From Psilocybe azurescens (Eukaryota; Basidiomycota; Agaricomycetes; Agaricales; Agrocybaceae), in NCBI GenBank assembly GCA_023853785.1, contig JAJIRX010001000.1, forward strand, positions 1 to 34,402: 34,402 nt of DNA, written 5' to 3'. Made by a program: the position numbers and the translations under genes. The notes under the pieces are model-generated. The model was given only the letters and a program-made list of their open reading frames with translations, did not search any database and had not been told where the DNA came from. How positions within the stretch are numbered: the first letter of the stretch is position 1; the number at the start of each line of letters is the position of its first letter. This document shows, one piece after another, positions 21,548 through 31,592 of the stretch.

Positions 21548-21664
21548 AATGGCAATTCTGCCGCCTTTCCAATTTGTACGATTTTAATTCGAATTAGTGG
21601 CGAGTGATAAAGATCAGTCTCTTATTAGCACCTCAGAACAGATTGAGAACAGATCGGAGCCAGT

Positions 21665-22253
21665 GCCTTAGCAAGAGACCTACTCTGCAGACAGGGCTTC
21701 CCCACCTCAGGCTACCTAAGAATCCCAACTGAGGTGGCCCACCCGACAAGATCAAGACGCCCTGAAACAACGTTTTCGTGTTGGGCCTGGGTCGCTGTAG
21801 CGAGCTACAGGCGTACCTCAGCGGTGCACATGGTGTCCTCGGGATAGGAGAAGGACATAGGGTTCTGCCATTATCAGTTGTATTTAGTTAGGTCTGCATG
21901 GGGTACACCCCAATAGACATAAATTGACAAGAAAAAAAAGGGGGCTTCCCCTCAGGTCAAATCTGCCCGTCAGGTCAGCAATTGCGCTGATACTATAGTA
22001 CGTTCTTTAATCATGAAGATTTTGGGACATCATCGGCCTCATAAAATAGACATTTCCAATTGTTATGGTTACATTGAGAGCTCGTCGCCGAAGTTGATTC
22101 TAGTCGCTGCACCCGTCAGTGTAAATTGGCAGATTTCCTACTCTAACATCAAGTCCATTTTCAAAGCTAAAAATATAACAGTATCAAAATAGAACGCAAG
22201 AGATGTTACAAAGAAAATCATCAGGGAGTATTCAGAATTATCGACATATATAA
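21665..22253. other. Spacer with a SINE-like insertion; no gene
   Basis: 21665-21703 and 21952-22253 flank the SINE-like element and the large AT-rich element. No reading frame of interest. The last bases before 22254 (TATAA) are the proposed target duplication of the large element. Confidence 0.5.
21704..21941 (+). mobile_element. SINE-like retroposon, plus orientation
   Basis: Related to the minus-strand element at 10299-10621. Shared words include GAATCC, GTTGGGCC, AGGCGTACCTC, AGTTAGGTCTGCATGGGG and CCCCAATAGACATAAATT, ending in an A-rich tail (GACAAGAAAAAAAAG). It is flanked by direct repeats GGGCTTCCCC at 21694-21703 and 21942-21951. It is shorter than the other copy at its 5' end, as with incomplete retroposition. 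Noncoding. Confidence 0.75.
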
Positions 22254-22486
22254 TTGGGGATAAACAATCCCTGTGATGGCCGCGGCTTGATAATGTCACG
22301 TGTGACAGCCCTGCACATCACAAATGTTGAGACACTGTAATTCCATGAGTTCTTTATGGTTTCCCTCCATTTTTTTTTTGTACAAGGGACATAGTATGCT
22401 ATCTAGCAATAAATTAAAAGGCTGAATTTATATTTTTATAGCCAATAAAATGCCAAAAATCCAAAATTATAGTACAAATTGCAGTT

Positions 22487-24793
22487 TTAGTCCTCATCTA
22501 TCCATTCATCATTATCATCCACATCCTGTAACTCCTGTTCATCATCACCAATCTCATCATCATCACTACTATCCTCCTCAATCTCCCATTCACCATTCAA
22601 AAATAAATCAACAGCATCTGAGAGTGCCTTCCTCTTCTCATCAACCAATGTGGGTAATGCACCAGTAGCAAGATTTGGTGCTCCAGCAAGCTTAAAAGCT
22701 TCAGCTGGTCAGCCAGACAATTTCCTTTGAGCTTCATGACCTCCTCTTTGTCAAGTACTAACTCCAAATTTGCCAGCCGCTCTGCATTATCATTCTTTGT
22801 CTTCTCAAGTTTCTCCTTCCTTGTTGTTTTTTTACTTGGCATATATTGTGGAACTCGACAATGTCTTTGCGCTGCTGCTTCTCCTCTCCTTGAGACTCAC
22901 GAGCAAGCATGCGTAGGTATTGATAGTCCTCTGGTTCTGTGAATTTTGCTGCCATAAATGCTTGTGTATTATTTTTGTAAAACATGGCTAGTGCATTATG
23001 ATTGAGCAGTGTTAGCTGTGGCTGTCGACTCATGAGCTGCCGAGGGAAAGACCCAAGGGCACCAGCAATTTGAGCTGCCTTAATTGCACCATGGGCAGAC
23101 TTCTCAAATGCACGTTGCTGGGCTAGTGTAGGTACATCACCTTCCCCAAGAGCTGTGGTCCGGCTCTTGGATAACTGGATCATTATCCTGATTAGCAAGA
23201 AGAACAGGTCCTGGCAATTTGAGCACATCCCATAGTGCTGACATGGCTGCATATCCACCACGGACTGTGTTAAGATCCTTGTGGCATCCGCAACCTGCCC
23301 AGATAAAGAGACAAAGAAACCGCTGCTCATTCTCTTCAAGGTCCTCAAATGCTTCCTTTCCAAGTTTTGCCACTATTCCCTCTACCATCTTTGCCTGCTT
23401 ATCGGCTTTCACATTGTCAGATAATGTATTCCACTTGGATTGTCCACCCATTGTCTTAATCATTTTCTTCTCTGCCTCATTGAAGAGCTTGTTGATTTCC
23501 TCCATTGACAATCCTAACATTGCTTCCTCACCAAGATGCTGATCCACAGCCCAAGCTTTAAGCTCTTCAAGTAGCCGTGCATCCTTCTTTTCTTTTGCAC
23601 AATGATCTGTGTTCATCCCAACAAGCTTGATCAGAAGCTCAATAAACTTGACAAGCCTTCCTACATGCTTGCCAAATGGACTGCCATTATAGAGATCAAT
23701 GATTTTTTAAGAGTATTTTCCCAATCAATCATGGCCTCTTCACTTGATCCATCCCGTGATGATTGAATTCCAAGAAAACGTGTAGCTCGTTGTTTTGCTG
23801 TGCCAGCAGATGACAGTGATGCATAATCTTCAACAGGGAGGTGAACATGTCGGGAGTTATAATTGATACTGCGGTGTCCAGTTCCATCAGCACTGAAGGT
23901 CATGCTTTTTGCATTTGCTATTTCATAACCAAGCTGAATTTGAGCTGCAAAATATCCTTCACGAATAACATGTGCAATGCTTGGGGGCTGATGGTACCAA
24001 CAAGTGTAATTCTGGCTGAATGAAGCACAGAAAAGATCACCTCATTGACATAGTTCCTTGAACATCCAGCTTTGACAAGTAGGTGCACTACATTTTGGGT
24101 TTCTTCAGTGAAGACACCTTTTTCATCAGATCATGAGTGGATGTCTCCTGCTTCACCTTTGCTTTTGCAGCTGCAACTGCACGATCTTTGACACCTGATG
24201 CACGAGCAACAGATTTATGCAAACGTGAAGCCTCTCTTTGCAGTGCAGAAAGATTCAAATTGGCTATCTCTAATTTTGATTGAGCTTTGTCAAGCTGGGA
24301 TGTCCAGCAAGCCATTGAATGTGAAAGTTCCATCTGAAGGCCATTATTGGCTTTTGTAAGTAGTGAAAGAGCTTGTTCAGAATCCTTGGATTTCTTTGAA
24401 AGGCGAGCAGACAGTTCTTTCTCAGCATACACAAGGATCTCCTTCTGCTGCTCAAGCCAGTCAATCTTGGCAGAACCATGGTTTGCTTTTGGCACTCCAT
24501 GCGGAGACTATGATATGTAGCTTCTTGCTTAGATCACCAGTGAGAAACTTCACCCATAAGCTGGGCACACTTTTCCCAGGAAATCTCCAGATCAGAATGC
24601 AGGCTCTCACACTCTAAACTCTTCTGAGCAAGCTGCTGCTCTAACTCATTATTGCTGGCAAGTGCCTTCCTCAGTTGATCCCAGAGATCCTCAGCTGCAG
24701 TCTCAGAATCAAGAGCAGCACGCTTCTGAGTCATAGATCCAAGAGCTTTCATCCGAGCTTGCTCTAGTTGCTGGTGAGATTTTTAGGAGGCAT
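22487..24793 (-). CDS. Transposon-borne protein, coiled coil plus putative RNase-H-like region; multiple frameshifts
   Basis: Reads from an ATG at 24793 to TAA at 22487 without obvious introns, about 770 codons once frame breaks are bridged. In order: a coiled-coil N-terminus (QQLEQARMKALGSM, LRKALASNNELEQQLAQKSL, EKELSARLSKKSKDSEQAL); a middle with MTFSADGTGHRSINYNSRHV; then WAGCGCHKDLNTVRGGYAAM; a Gln/Ala-rich region; a helical LANLELVLDKEEVMKLKG; and a very acidic end (EEDSSDDDEIGDDE). Spaced Asp, Cys/His/Asp motifs suggest a DDE-type nuclease fold, but that is inference; similar large ORFs are common and unnamed in mushroom genomes. Frame breaks, each fitted by one missing base, lie at about 24780, 23983, 23703, 22840 and 22694, with less clear ones near 24500-24535 and 23165. 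Either decay or assembly error. Confidence 0.6.
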
Positions 24794-25166
24794 AGCTGGG
24801 GTTTTCTGACATGAGAAATTGAGAATGAGTTAACAGATATTATCATACTCAGCCAAAAATATTGTTCATACCACTTATTCTGGGGCAAAATGTTGTCAAA
24901 TGTGGATATGTGATGATGTGATTGAATGTCTATGCTTAAATGAGCTAAAAGTACAAATTAGAGCTTGCTAAAGGCTTACAACAGTGAATTTAATGCTTTT
25001 CTATGCAGAAAATATGAGAAAAAGGGTTGAAGTAGTGCAATTATATGGCCTAGAGCGATATGTAGTGGTGGAAAGTATGCAAAAGTACTCTAAATGCGAG
25101 CCAGGAGTGCACCATTCTTGATGCAGAGCCTTTGCAGCATGTTCTGCCGCCATTTAGTAACATGTG

Positions 25167-25670
25167 GAATGCCATCAGTGGCTGTGCCATGCCAAATTGG
25201 TGTCCCAAACATTATTTCGAACATAACTCAGCAACCAGAGCACCTATGCATATAATCTATATGAGGTTTTTGCTCATAATTTTTATATGAATCTACCTAC
25301 AGCACTAATTTTTTAATTGTCGACCATATGCCCAAGATATACGCGAAATAGAATGCCCTCAGTGGCTGTGCCACACCAAATTGGTATGCCAATATGATTT
25401 TGAATAGAACTCAGCAACCAAGGCACCTATGCATATAGTTTGTAGGAGTATTTTGCTCATAATTTTGATATAAATCAAACTCCAGAACCAGAATTTTAAA
25501 TTTTGGACCATATGTCCAAGATATACGTGAAAAATGGGACATAAACATACATGGGGGTTGAAAATAAAATTCCGGTTCTGGAGTTCGATTCAGATTGAAA
25601 TTCTAAGCAAAATACTCCTATAAATCATATGCATAGGCACATTGGTTGCCAAGTTCTATTCAAAATAAGG
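25167..25670. repeat. Two direct and one inverted copy of a subterminal repeat
   Basis: 25167-25350 and 25351-25535 are direct copies starting GAATGCC.TCAGTGGCTGTG and containing CTCAGCAACCA and GCACCTATGCATATA. 25570-25670 is an inverted copy of the middle of the second (TTCCGGTTCTGGAGTTCGAT pairs with the ATC.AACTCCAGAACC side), giving a stem of about 100 bp around a roughly 70-bp loop. They lie inside the right arm of the element at 22254-25914. Confidence 0.75.
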
Positions 25671-25914
25671 TAGAGGCACAGATTTGGCAGGGGAAACACA
25701 CTCCTTTTGCTTTTTTGACAACAATATTTAATATTTGAAAATTATACTCTTCTATTAACATCTAAAACACTTTTATGAACATAATGGCAACAGCAGATTC
25801 TTTATTATCATGTTGTGGAAAGCCCAAACACAATGTCTCATAGAAATTGTGGCATCACAGTAGTCACACGTGTGTCACATGCTCTCACCCTTAGTGGGGA
25901 TTGGTCATCCCCAA

Positions 25915-26152
25915 TATAATGGCTTGATGACGCCATCGCAGTGCCAGTATACTTCTACACGCTGGTAATCTCAAGTTTGCAATCAAATATCCAGTACAAC
26001 CCAGGAACTCTATTTATAGATAATTGCTTGCCAGGTTACTCTTATCTGCCAACGTTTCATCACCCGCAGTCTCCTCGTGGAGCTATAAGTCAGCTTTGAG
26101 GCATACAACGTCTACTAAATGGGCCCCAATAACTAGATGCAACTTCAACACA
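25915..26152. other. Upstream region of the fourth seven-TM gene
   Basis: Composition returns to normal at 25920. TATTTATAG lies at 26011-26019, about 135 nt before the chosen ATG. An open frame extends upstream of the ATG but has no Met, so it may be leader. Confidence 0.4.
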
Positions 26153-27267
26153 ATGCCTCCACCGTTCATCAAGCCTGATCTTTCTGGCTACAAAATCGAG
26201 GCTCTAGCCATTGTGATGTCAGGAATAGCGTATGGTATCGTGCTTATGCTATTTTTCAACACATTCTGGCTCGTCGTCAGGACGAAAGAGCAACATATGC
26301 GGAAGCTCCTGCTGGGTTACATATGCGTTATGGTGTCTCTTAGCACCGGCGCAATGGTCCAGGAAATCATTTTCATGATGCGAGATGTCCTACCAAAAAC
26401 AACGGAAGATGTTCGCTCGTCGATGGCAGATCTAAGTTCGTTGAGGGGAATTCCACTTAGCTTTCCCTTTACCACATGGGGTGCAGATGGAGTTTTGGTG
26501 AGCCGACCTGTTAATTTAATTATTTGCTCACACTGGGATCTCCTAAAAGTCTGACTACAACTTTCCTTATGCACATAGATATGGCGATGTATTGTGCTAT
26601 ACAGAGGAGTATCGTCATCAGTAAAATACTTGTTAAATTGTACATTAATTCTCACATCGCTGGCCTCCTTTTGTATGTTTTTACAATCATTTTTTGTGCT
26701 GGGTAGACTGATACGGCAACATCTTATTTCTTAGGTGGCGATATCATCCTATTCTTACCTCCTCGCGTGAGCAGACTTAACCCAGCATCTGGGGTATCTG
26801 TCATCGCAATGTCGACTTTGCTATGTAATAGCCTTCTATCCGGGCTCGTTGTATCGCGGATACTCCACTACGATCGCTCCCTCAAACGCAGCGGACTAGG
26901 TAGTCATGACTCGTTTGAATCGGGTTATAACCGTATTATCGCCATGTGCATCGAGTCTTCCGTCCTGATTGTCGTGGTCAGCTTGGTTTTCATCATATTA
27001 GCATTTGGCTCCTTCAACCTTTACATCTCGTTTCCACTGTTTATCCTCCCCACATATGCGTGAGTCCTTATCTTGGGCTTTAGCTTCACGAAGTGTAATT
27101 CTGATCGTGAGCGACGTACATATAAAAACGTTCAGGTTATATCGCCATTGCTCATTATTTTCAGAGTCGCTCAAGGCCGGGCCTACTCTTTCTCTAACAT
27201 AAATAACTCCCGAGGTCGAAATGAGGAATCTGGTATCCAGTTTAGGCATTCAATAGAAAATTCTTAG
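26153..27267 (+). CDS. Divergent seven-TM paralogue TM3, RVAQGRA family; one base short at a splice site
   Basis: Exons are 26153-26497 (345 nt, as in TM2b), 26579-26672 (94 nt, as in all copies), 26735-27059/60 and 27136-27267. It follows the family plan: TM1 EALAIVMSGIAYGIVLML, TM2 LLGYICVMVSLSTGAMVQE, TM3 IPLSFPFTTWGADGVL, IWRCIVLYRGVS, TM5 STLLCNSLLSGLVVSRIL, NRIIAMCIESSVLIVVVSL at TM6, and VISPLLIIFRVAQGRA. Its C-tail is shorter than in TM1/TM2. As written, the third intron's donor (GCGTGAGT) leaves exon 3 in phase 2 while exon 4 needs phase 0. One additional G (GCG|GTGAGT) would fix both the phase and the donor consensus, giving 298 aa. Start chosen at MPPPFIK, which gives the 115-codon first exon seen in TM2b. 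Confidence 0.75.
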
Positions 27268-27396
27268 ATGGTCTTACTCTCCAATCCTTCTGTATTAGTT
27301 GAACTAATCATATATGTACACCCATAGATTGCTCTGTGAACTCCTGTCTTCCGGACTCGTCGACGCGACGCGTTCAATTAAATCACGTGGTGTAAA

Positions 27397-28077
27397 ATGT
27401 TTGACAACGCGTCGCGCGAAGTCATATTTGAACTCATACTTGAACCACAACCACTACGACGATATTCGGACATGTAAGCACATTTTGCGCGCTTGGAAGT
27501 GGCCTATGTTGCTAAAACAGGGAACAGGGCAACATCTGAAGAAACCGCAGCCTCCACAACCAATAAAGACTCTGAATGGGTGCGGCTGCAGAGCTCAGAC
27601 GGGTTTTCGTATCTCGTGAAACGCAAAGTCGCGCAAGCGAGTGGCACGATACGAAATATGTTAGATCCTGAGGGTGAGAATTACTCTTCCACTATCTGGA
27701 GACCATGTAGGAACTTGACGTCTATGCTAGGTGGATATGCAGAGGCTCTGAGCAAAGTGTGCGAGATCCGAGAGAGGTGCGCCGGCGTGCAGTTTGACAC
27801 GTCTATTTCATTCCATGATCTAAAGTTGAATGGGTGCACAGGGGTATTATTGTCGAGAAATTGGTGGAATACATGAGTTTCAAGACATATTACGAATCGA
27901 TCAACACAAAGGATGAGATCCCCCTGAACGAATTCCTCGAACGCATCAATCCTGAAATCATCCTCGAATTGTATGCCTATTTCCTACATAAATTTAACCT
28001 ACACATACTGACGGTGCCTGTCATAAAGGCTACTTGCAGCTGACTATCAAGAAAGTGAGTCGTTATGTCGGATCTGA
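27397..28077 (+). CDS. ELOC: Elongin C (SKP1/BTB-fold adaptor)
   Basis: Exons are 27397-27473, 27528-27673, 27731-27776, 27842-27970 and 28029-28077; the sum is 447 nt. The conserved core is read clearly: WVRLQSSDGFSYLVKRKVAQ, ASGTIRNML, YAEALSKVCEIRERGIIVEK, LVEYMSFKTYY, DEIPLNEFLERINPEIILEL, LLAADY. This is the full SKP1-like fold; animal elongin C is 112 aa. Family role: adaptor linking cullin E3 ligases to substrate receptors, and partner of elongin A/B in RNA polymerase II elongation or degradation. The first intron splits the codon AT|G of MATSEETAAS. Either translation starts at that spliced ATG (123 aa) or at the upstream in-frame ATG at 27397, adding 25 residues (148 aa). A GTGAGT at 28055 could instead splice the last codons to a short final exon near 28110. 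Converges with the calcineurin gene. Confidence 0.9.
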
Positions 28078-28627
28078 AAGATTGAAGAACACGGCTAACT
28101 GACAGGACCTACAGTGTAATTGTATATACTCAAAAATTTTCAGGTACCAAAATGCGCGACGTGTGGAGTTATACCCCTTGACTTTCGCTACTGCTTCACC
28201 TCGAACGACGAAGAAGGCAACCGTAAATTGGCAACAAGTGCGCTACATATGAATGAGGAACGCGCAAACTGAATGTTGGCATGACTCAGTTCTTTGAGAT
28301 CCGACAATTTCGCGACTTTCCTTGGAGTTTGAATAACTACCCACTCTTTAGGAAGAAGAAAACATCATAGCAATAATGTATGTATTCAATAGTTGACATG
28401 ATCGTAAAAACACAAAGATAGCACAGTGGTGATAGGAAATAGCGAGAAAAATAAAGAAAAAAAACGGTATCCAAAGCATCCGGTTATAGGGATATCTTAT
28501 CCATACACTAGCTTTACAGCAAACCCCAACTAACCAATCACCCGCTCTGCAGCGCACAAGACACCTTAACACGAGACACGAGACACCCAGCTTGAGAGAT
28601 CGTGGTATTAAGTAGTATCGTGCCTTT
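28078..28627. other. Convergent intergenic region (3' UTRs)
   Basis: Lies between the 3' ends of elongin C (plus) and calcineurin A (minus). No gene is seen. AATAAAG-type words on both strands near 28450 could serve as polyadenylation signals. Confidence 0.5.
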
Positions 28628-31093
28628 TCAACGCCCCAGGCCTGCCCGTGACGCTCCGCCCCGCGCAATCTTCTCCGCAAGCTTCTCGACGACACCGCCA
28701 TCGTCCGCGTCCTCGTCGAGCGTGCGCTTGATGAGGTCCTCCATGTCCAGTCCCTCGGACGTGCGCCGACTCGTGTTGCGCATACTCGGCACGGGGAAAA
28801 TCGTCGGTTTCTGCTGGTCGAAGTCGGGGAGACGTTCGTTTGCGATGTCCGAGCGGCGGCTGTGGGTGTAAATGCATGGGTATGGTGCGGGTATGGGTAA
28901 GAGCGTGGATAGAAGGGTCAGACAGTCAATCAGTGCGAATAGGTGTATGAAAACGAGAGTGGAGACGCACGCATCGGCAAAGGTCCTAATGCTCTTGTTA
29001 ATCCTCGTCCCTTGCACGGTAAGCGCATCTGCACCAGGACGGCTGACAGCAGTCGACGTCGCTGCCGCCCCATCCAGCTCCGTCGCGTTCTCCGCTTCTT
29101 CTCTGTCATACCAATCCATTCACGTGTGAGTTATTGATGCGTGTCCTGGAAGAGAAGGGAAACAAGTGACGCACCGGAGCAGCTGGAAGACTTTTGCATC
29201 CTGCCCACAGCCAAGATCTTGTTCTTGATGAGCTGTCTCCTGGCAGCGAGATCGGCAGGGGCAGCTTGTGCGCCCTCCTCGCTGTCCGAATCGCTCTCGT
29301 TGAGCTCGTCGTTACTGCATATACTGAGAATAGCGAGCAGCATCTCCGTAACTATTTGTGTCATTCATTTCATCAGCAACGAACTAAACATCACATGGGA
29401 AAGAAAAGAAAAAGAAAAAACGTAAGCGCGGCTCACTTTTCTGACCGACGAACGGCAGACTCCACGTGAACGCGTCCATGAAGTTCGGGAGCCAATACGG
29501 GTGGGCCGTGGAGTTGTACTGTCGGATCGTGATGTTCTTGTTGGCGTATTTGAGGATAGCGCCGCGATTGTGGTACACGTCGAGGTAGTTGGGCGCGGAG
29601 AAGATGGTGATGACGGACGGGAAGTTGCGTTTGGGGGTCTTGCGGTGCATCGTGTAGCCGGCGTCCTGCGCTTCGTGGCCTCGGATGACGGTGAGCAGGT
29701 TGTTGCGCTCTAGGAACTGGCAGACCGCTTCGTAGCTGGATACGATGATGATGTTAGGCACACCACGGAAAGAATACGTGCTGTCTATTGCTCACGTGTA
29801 GAAATATGAGCAGCCGCGGGTACCGTTGTGCATGAATGTCGTTCCACGATCAAGCCCTGGGCCGGTGGGAGTTGGGTCGGTTTCGTGGCCAAAATTGACG
29901 ATGGGATCAGACCATAGCAGATCACACAGCAGACCATGAGAGCCAGGCTCAACAAATCGGTTTATCTGTTCGCAACAATCAACAAAGTCACGCCAAAATG
30001 ACAGGGAAAGAAAAACATCAAATGAAACAACAACATACTGATTCAAGATCGCTGAGTTTAATCAACTCCGGTGAGATACCTCCATGCACGCAGAAAAACT
30101 TGCCGTCGACCAGAGCGGAGATAGGAAGGGAACAGAACGACCGGAGGCAGGCTTCGTACACCTTTTCCGAGTATTTGTGGAGACCTGGAGGGTGGTGGAG
30201 TTAAAACACTGACGATGACAATGACGATGATGAAGCGAAGAAGGGGGTGGGGAGGGTTTTTACTCACATTCACGCTTGAACGTGAAGTACTCTGTGAGAT
30301 GCCGGCATTCGTGGTTCCCCCGCAGCAGTACTATCCGGGATGGGCTGTATATTTTGAGGGCGTACAGGTACAGAAGGCACTGCGACGAATGAGCATCTCC
30401 CGATGGGTAATGGGGAAGAATACACGCACCTCGATACCGAAATCCCCTCTATCCACGTAATCTCCCAGGAAGAGATACAAGCTGTCCTGCAGATTACCGC
30501 CCACTTCGAACATCTTCATCAGGTCGTACTATACAGAGCAGAACAGACAAAGGTTGAGGCAAAAGTATCATTGAGGCCGCGCAACACAGATCTCACGTAT
30601 TGTCCGTGGATATCTCCACAGACTGCAGCCCATTAGTTGTTGGAATAGCCTGGAATCGCGAATTGAATGGACCCACTTGTTACTGGACTTTTGAGCGGTA
30701 CCATGTTAGGCTCCCTTGAGAAGATGTTGGTGACATGCTCGAGGATGTACAGCGCCTGCGACTCGGTGAGCCGTCCCTCGCGGTAGAAATGCGTCTTGAG
30801 GTATTCGTGGTTGACCTTCCTCTCGCCGCCGTCGTACACATAGAAGTCCTGATCGGACGGTTTGTGGGCAGCGGGCGGGGGCACCTAACCAATTCCACAT
30901 TCCATCGATCAGCCTATATACCCGAGATCCTCCCCATCGAACGTACCTGCGGAAACGGACGCTTCGTGAAGTCCTGGTCCTCGTAGCTCACCAACGCATG
31001 CGACGGTTGTGCGTTCGACTGACTGTTGGGCTGTTGGCTTGGGCCGTGCCCTGAAAACGAACCAGAAGGATGGTGTCTGTTGTTGCTCGACAT
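28628..31093 (-). CDS. CNA1: Calcineurin A, catalytic subunit (protein phosphatase 2B); one base missing in exon 9
   Basis: Eleven minus-strand exons: 31093-30947, 30884-30677, 30622-30597 (26 nt), 30528-30430, 30379-30268, 30184-30039, 29965-29796, 29735-29437, 29351-29175, 29102-28971 and 28859-28628. The product is a Ca2+/calmodulin-activated Ser/Thr phosphatase. The full PPP motif set is present: [59 protein letters not shown]. Then come the B-subunit-binding helix ([13 protein letters not shown]), the calmodulin-binding region ([17 protein letters not shown]) and the autoinhibitory-type tail ([13 protein letters not shown]). The N-terminus is Ser/Gln/Pro-rich. The usual VFxxLREE after RMQK is disrupted: one base is missing at about 29191 (GACTTTTG on the plus strand). 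With it the gene gives 582 aa and all phases fit. A tandem acceptor CAG|AG|AAG at exon 10 could also restore frame. Probably a sequence error. Confidence 0.93.
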
Positions 31094-31592
31094 TCCGGCG
31101 CTCGAGGTGGATGGATTGTGAGAGTGTGGATGAGTCCTCGAGCACCTTTAGATTGTGGAGTGGAAATTGGGTTTAAGAAAGCACAACAAAGATTCGGGCG
31201 ACCAGGGACCTCTTGGCCAACTTTCTGTTTGGCAATGTTAGCAGCCCATTTTGGCGCCCATTTTCGCAACCGACCAAGGGGTCACTAGTGCCAGCACCGA
31301 GCTTAATCGACGGGCAGGTGTGTAAATTTCATGGCGTCTGCACTGAATGCGAGCGTACATTGCAGACTACACCCAAATACACTTATATATGTCCATTACA
31401 CGATTAAATAAATCATGCCCGTTCTCAAGGCTGTGCTTTGCAATTTGCAGCTCGTCTGGAATTCCAATCTGAAGACCATTTTCCGCATATGTACGGGCGG
31501 TCAATTGATTCCGCCATTAGGCATGACCTCCTGAGCAGAACGATGTGATTTTTAGGAGAGTATGTAGAATGTGCCGTCGGCCGGCTGAATAT
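31094..31592. other. Calcineurin 5' region; no gene
   Basis: Upstream of the calcineurin start. Short frames only. Presumably promoter and leader; no clear TATA box on the minus strand close to the start. Confidence 0.4.

Larger units (their letters stand above)
17641..21664 (+). repeat. Duplication copy 2, module B (seven-TM gene pair)
   Basis: Direct repeat of 11671-14375. It contains an extra block of roughly 570 bp (about 17792-18360) absent from copy 1, part of which is the inverted-repeat element at 17793-18038, and it retains the 658 bp that copy 1 lost. It ends at the same GGAGCCAGTGCC as copy 1; a SINE-like insertion follows 40 bp later. Confidence 0.9.
22254..25914. mobile_element. 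AT-rich DNA transposon-like element with TIRs and TATAA target duplication
   Basis: A 3.66-kb element. The left end TTGGGGATAAACAATCCC (22254 on) and the inverse of the right end, TTGGGGATGACCAATCCCC (25914 back), form imperfect terminal inverted repeats. Further in, both arms carry CACGTG palindromes (TGTCACGTGTGACA at 22294; CACACGTGTG around 25870) and related words. TATAA flanks both sides (22249-22253, 25915-25919). The element is much more AT-rich than its neighbours, and composition changes at these ends. It carries one long minus-strand gene (22487-24793) and a set of direct and inverted subterminal repeats at its right side. It sits between TM2b and the fourth seven-TM gene. I cannot assign a transposon superfamily. 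Confidence 0.65.

Noticed and set aside
24363..24617. Plus-strand frames over the AT-rich element
   Set aside because: They are antisense shadows of the minus-strand coiled-coil gene.
28602..29137. Plus-strand Ser/Val-rich frames opposite calcineurin exons
   Set aside because: Antisense shadows of exons 10 and 11 of calcineurin A.
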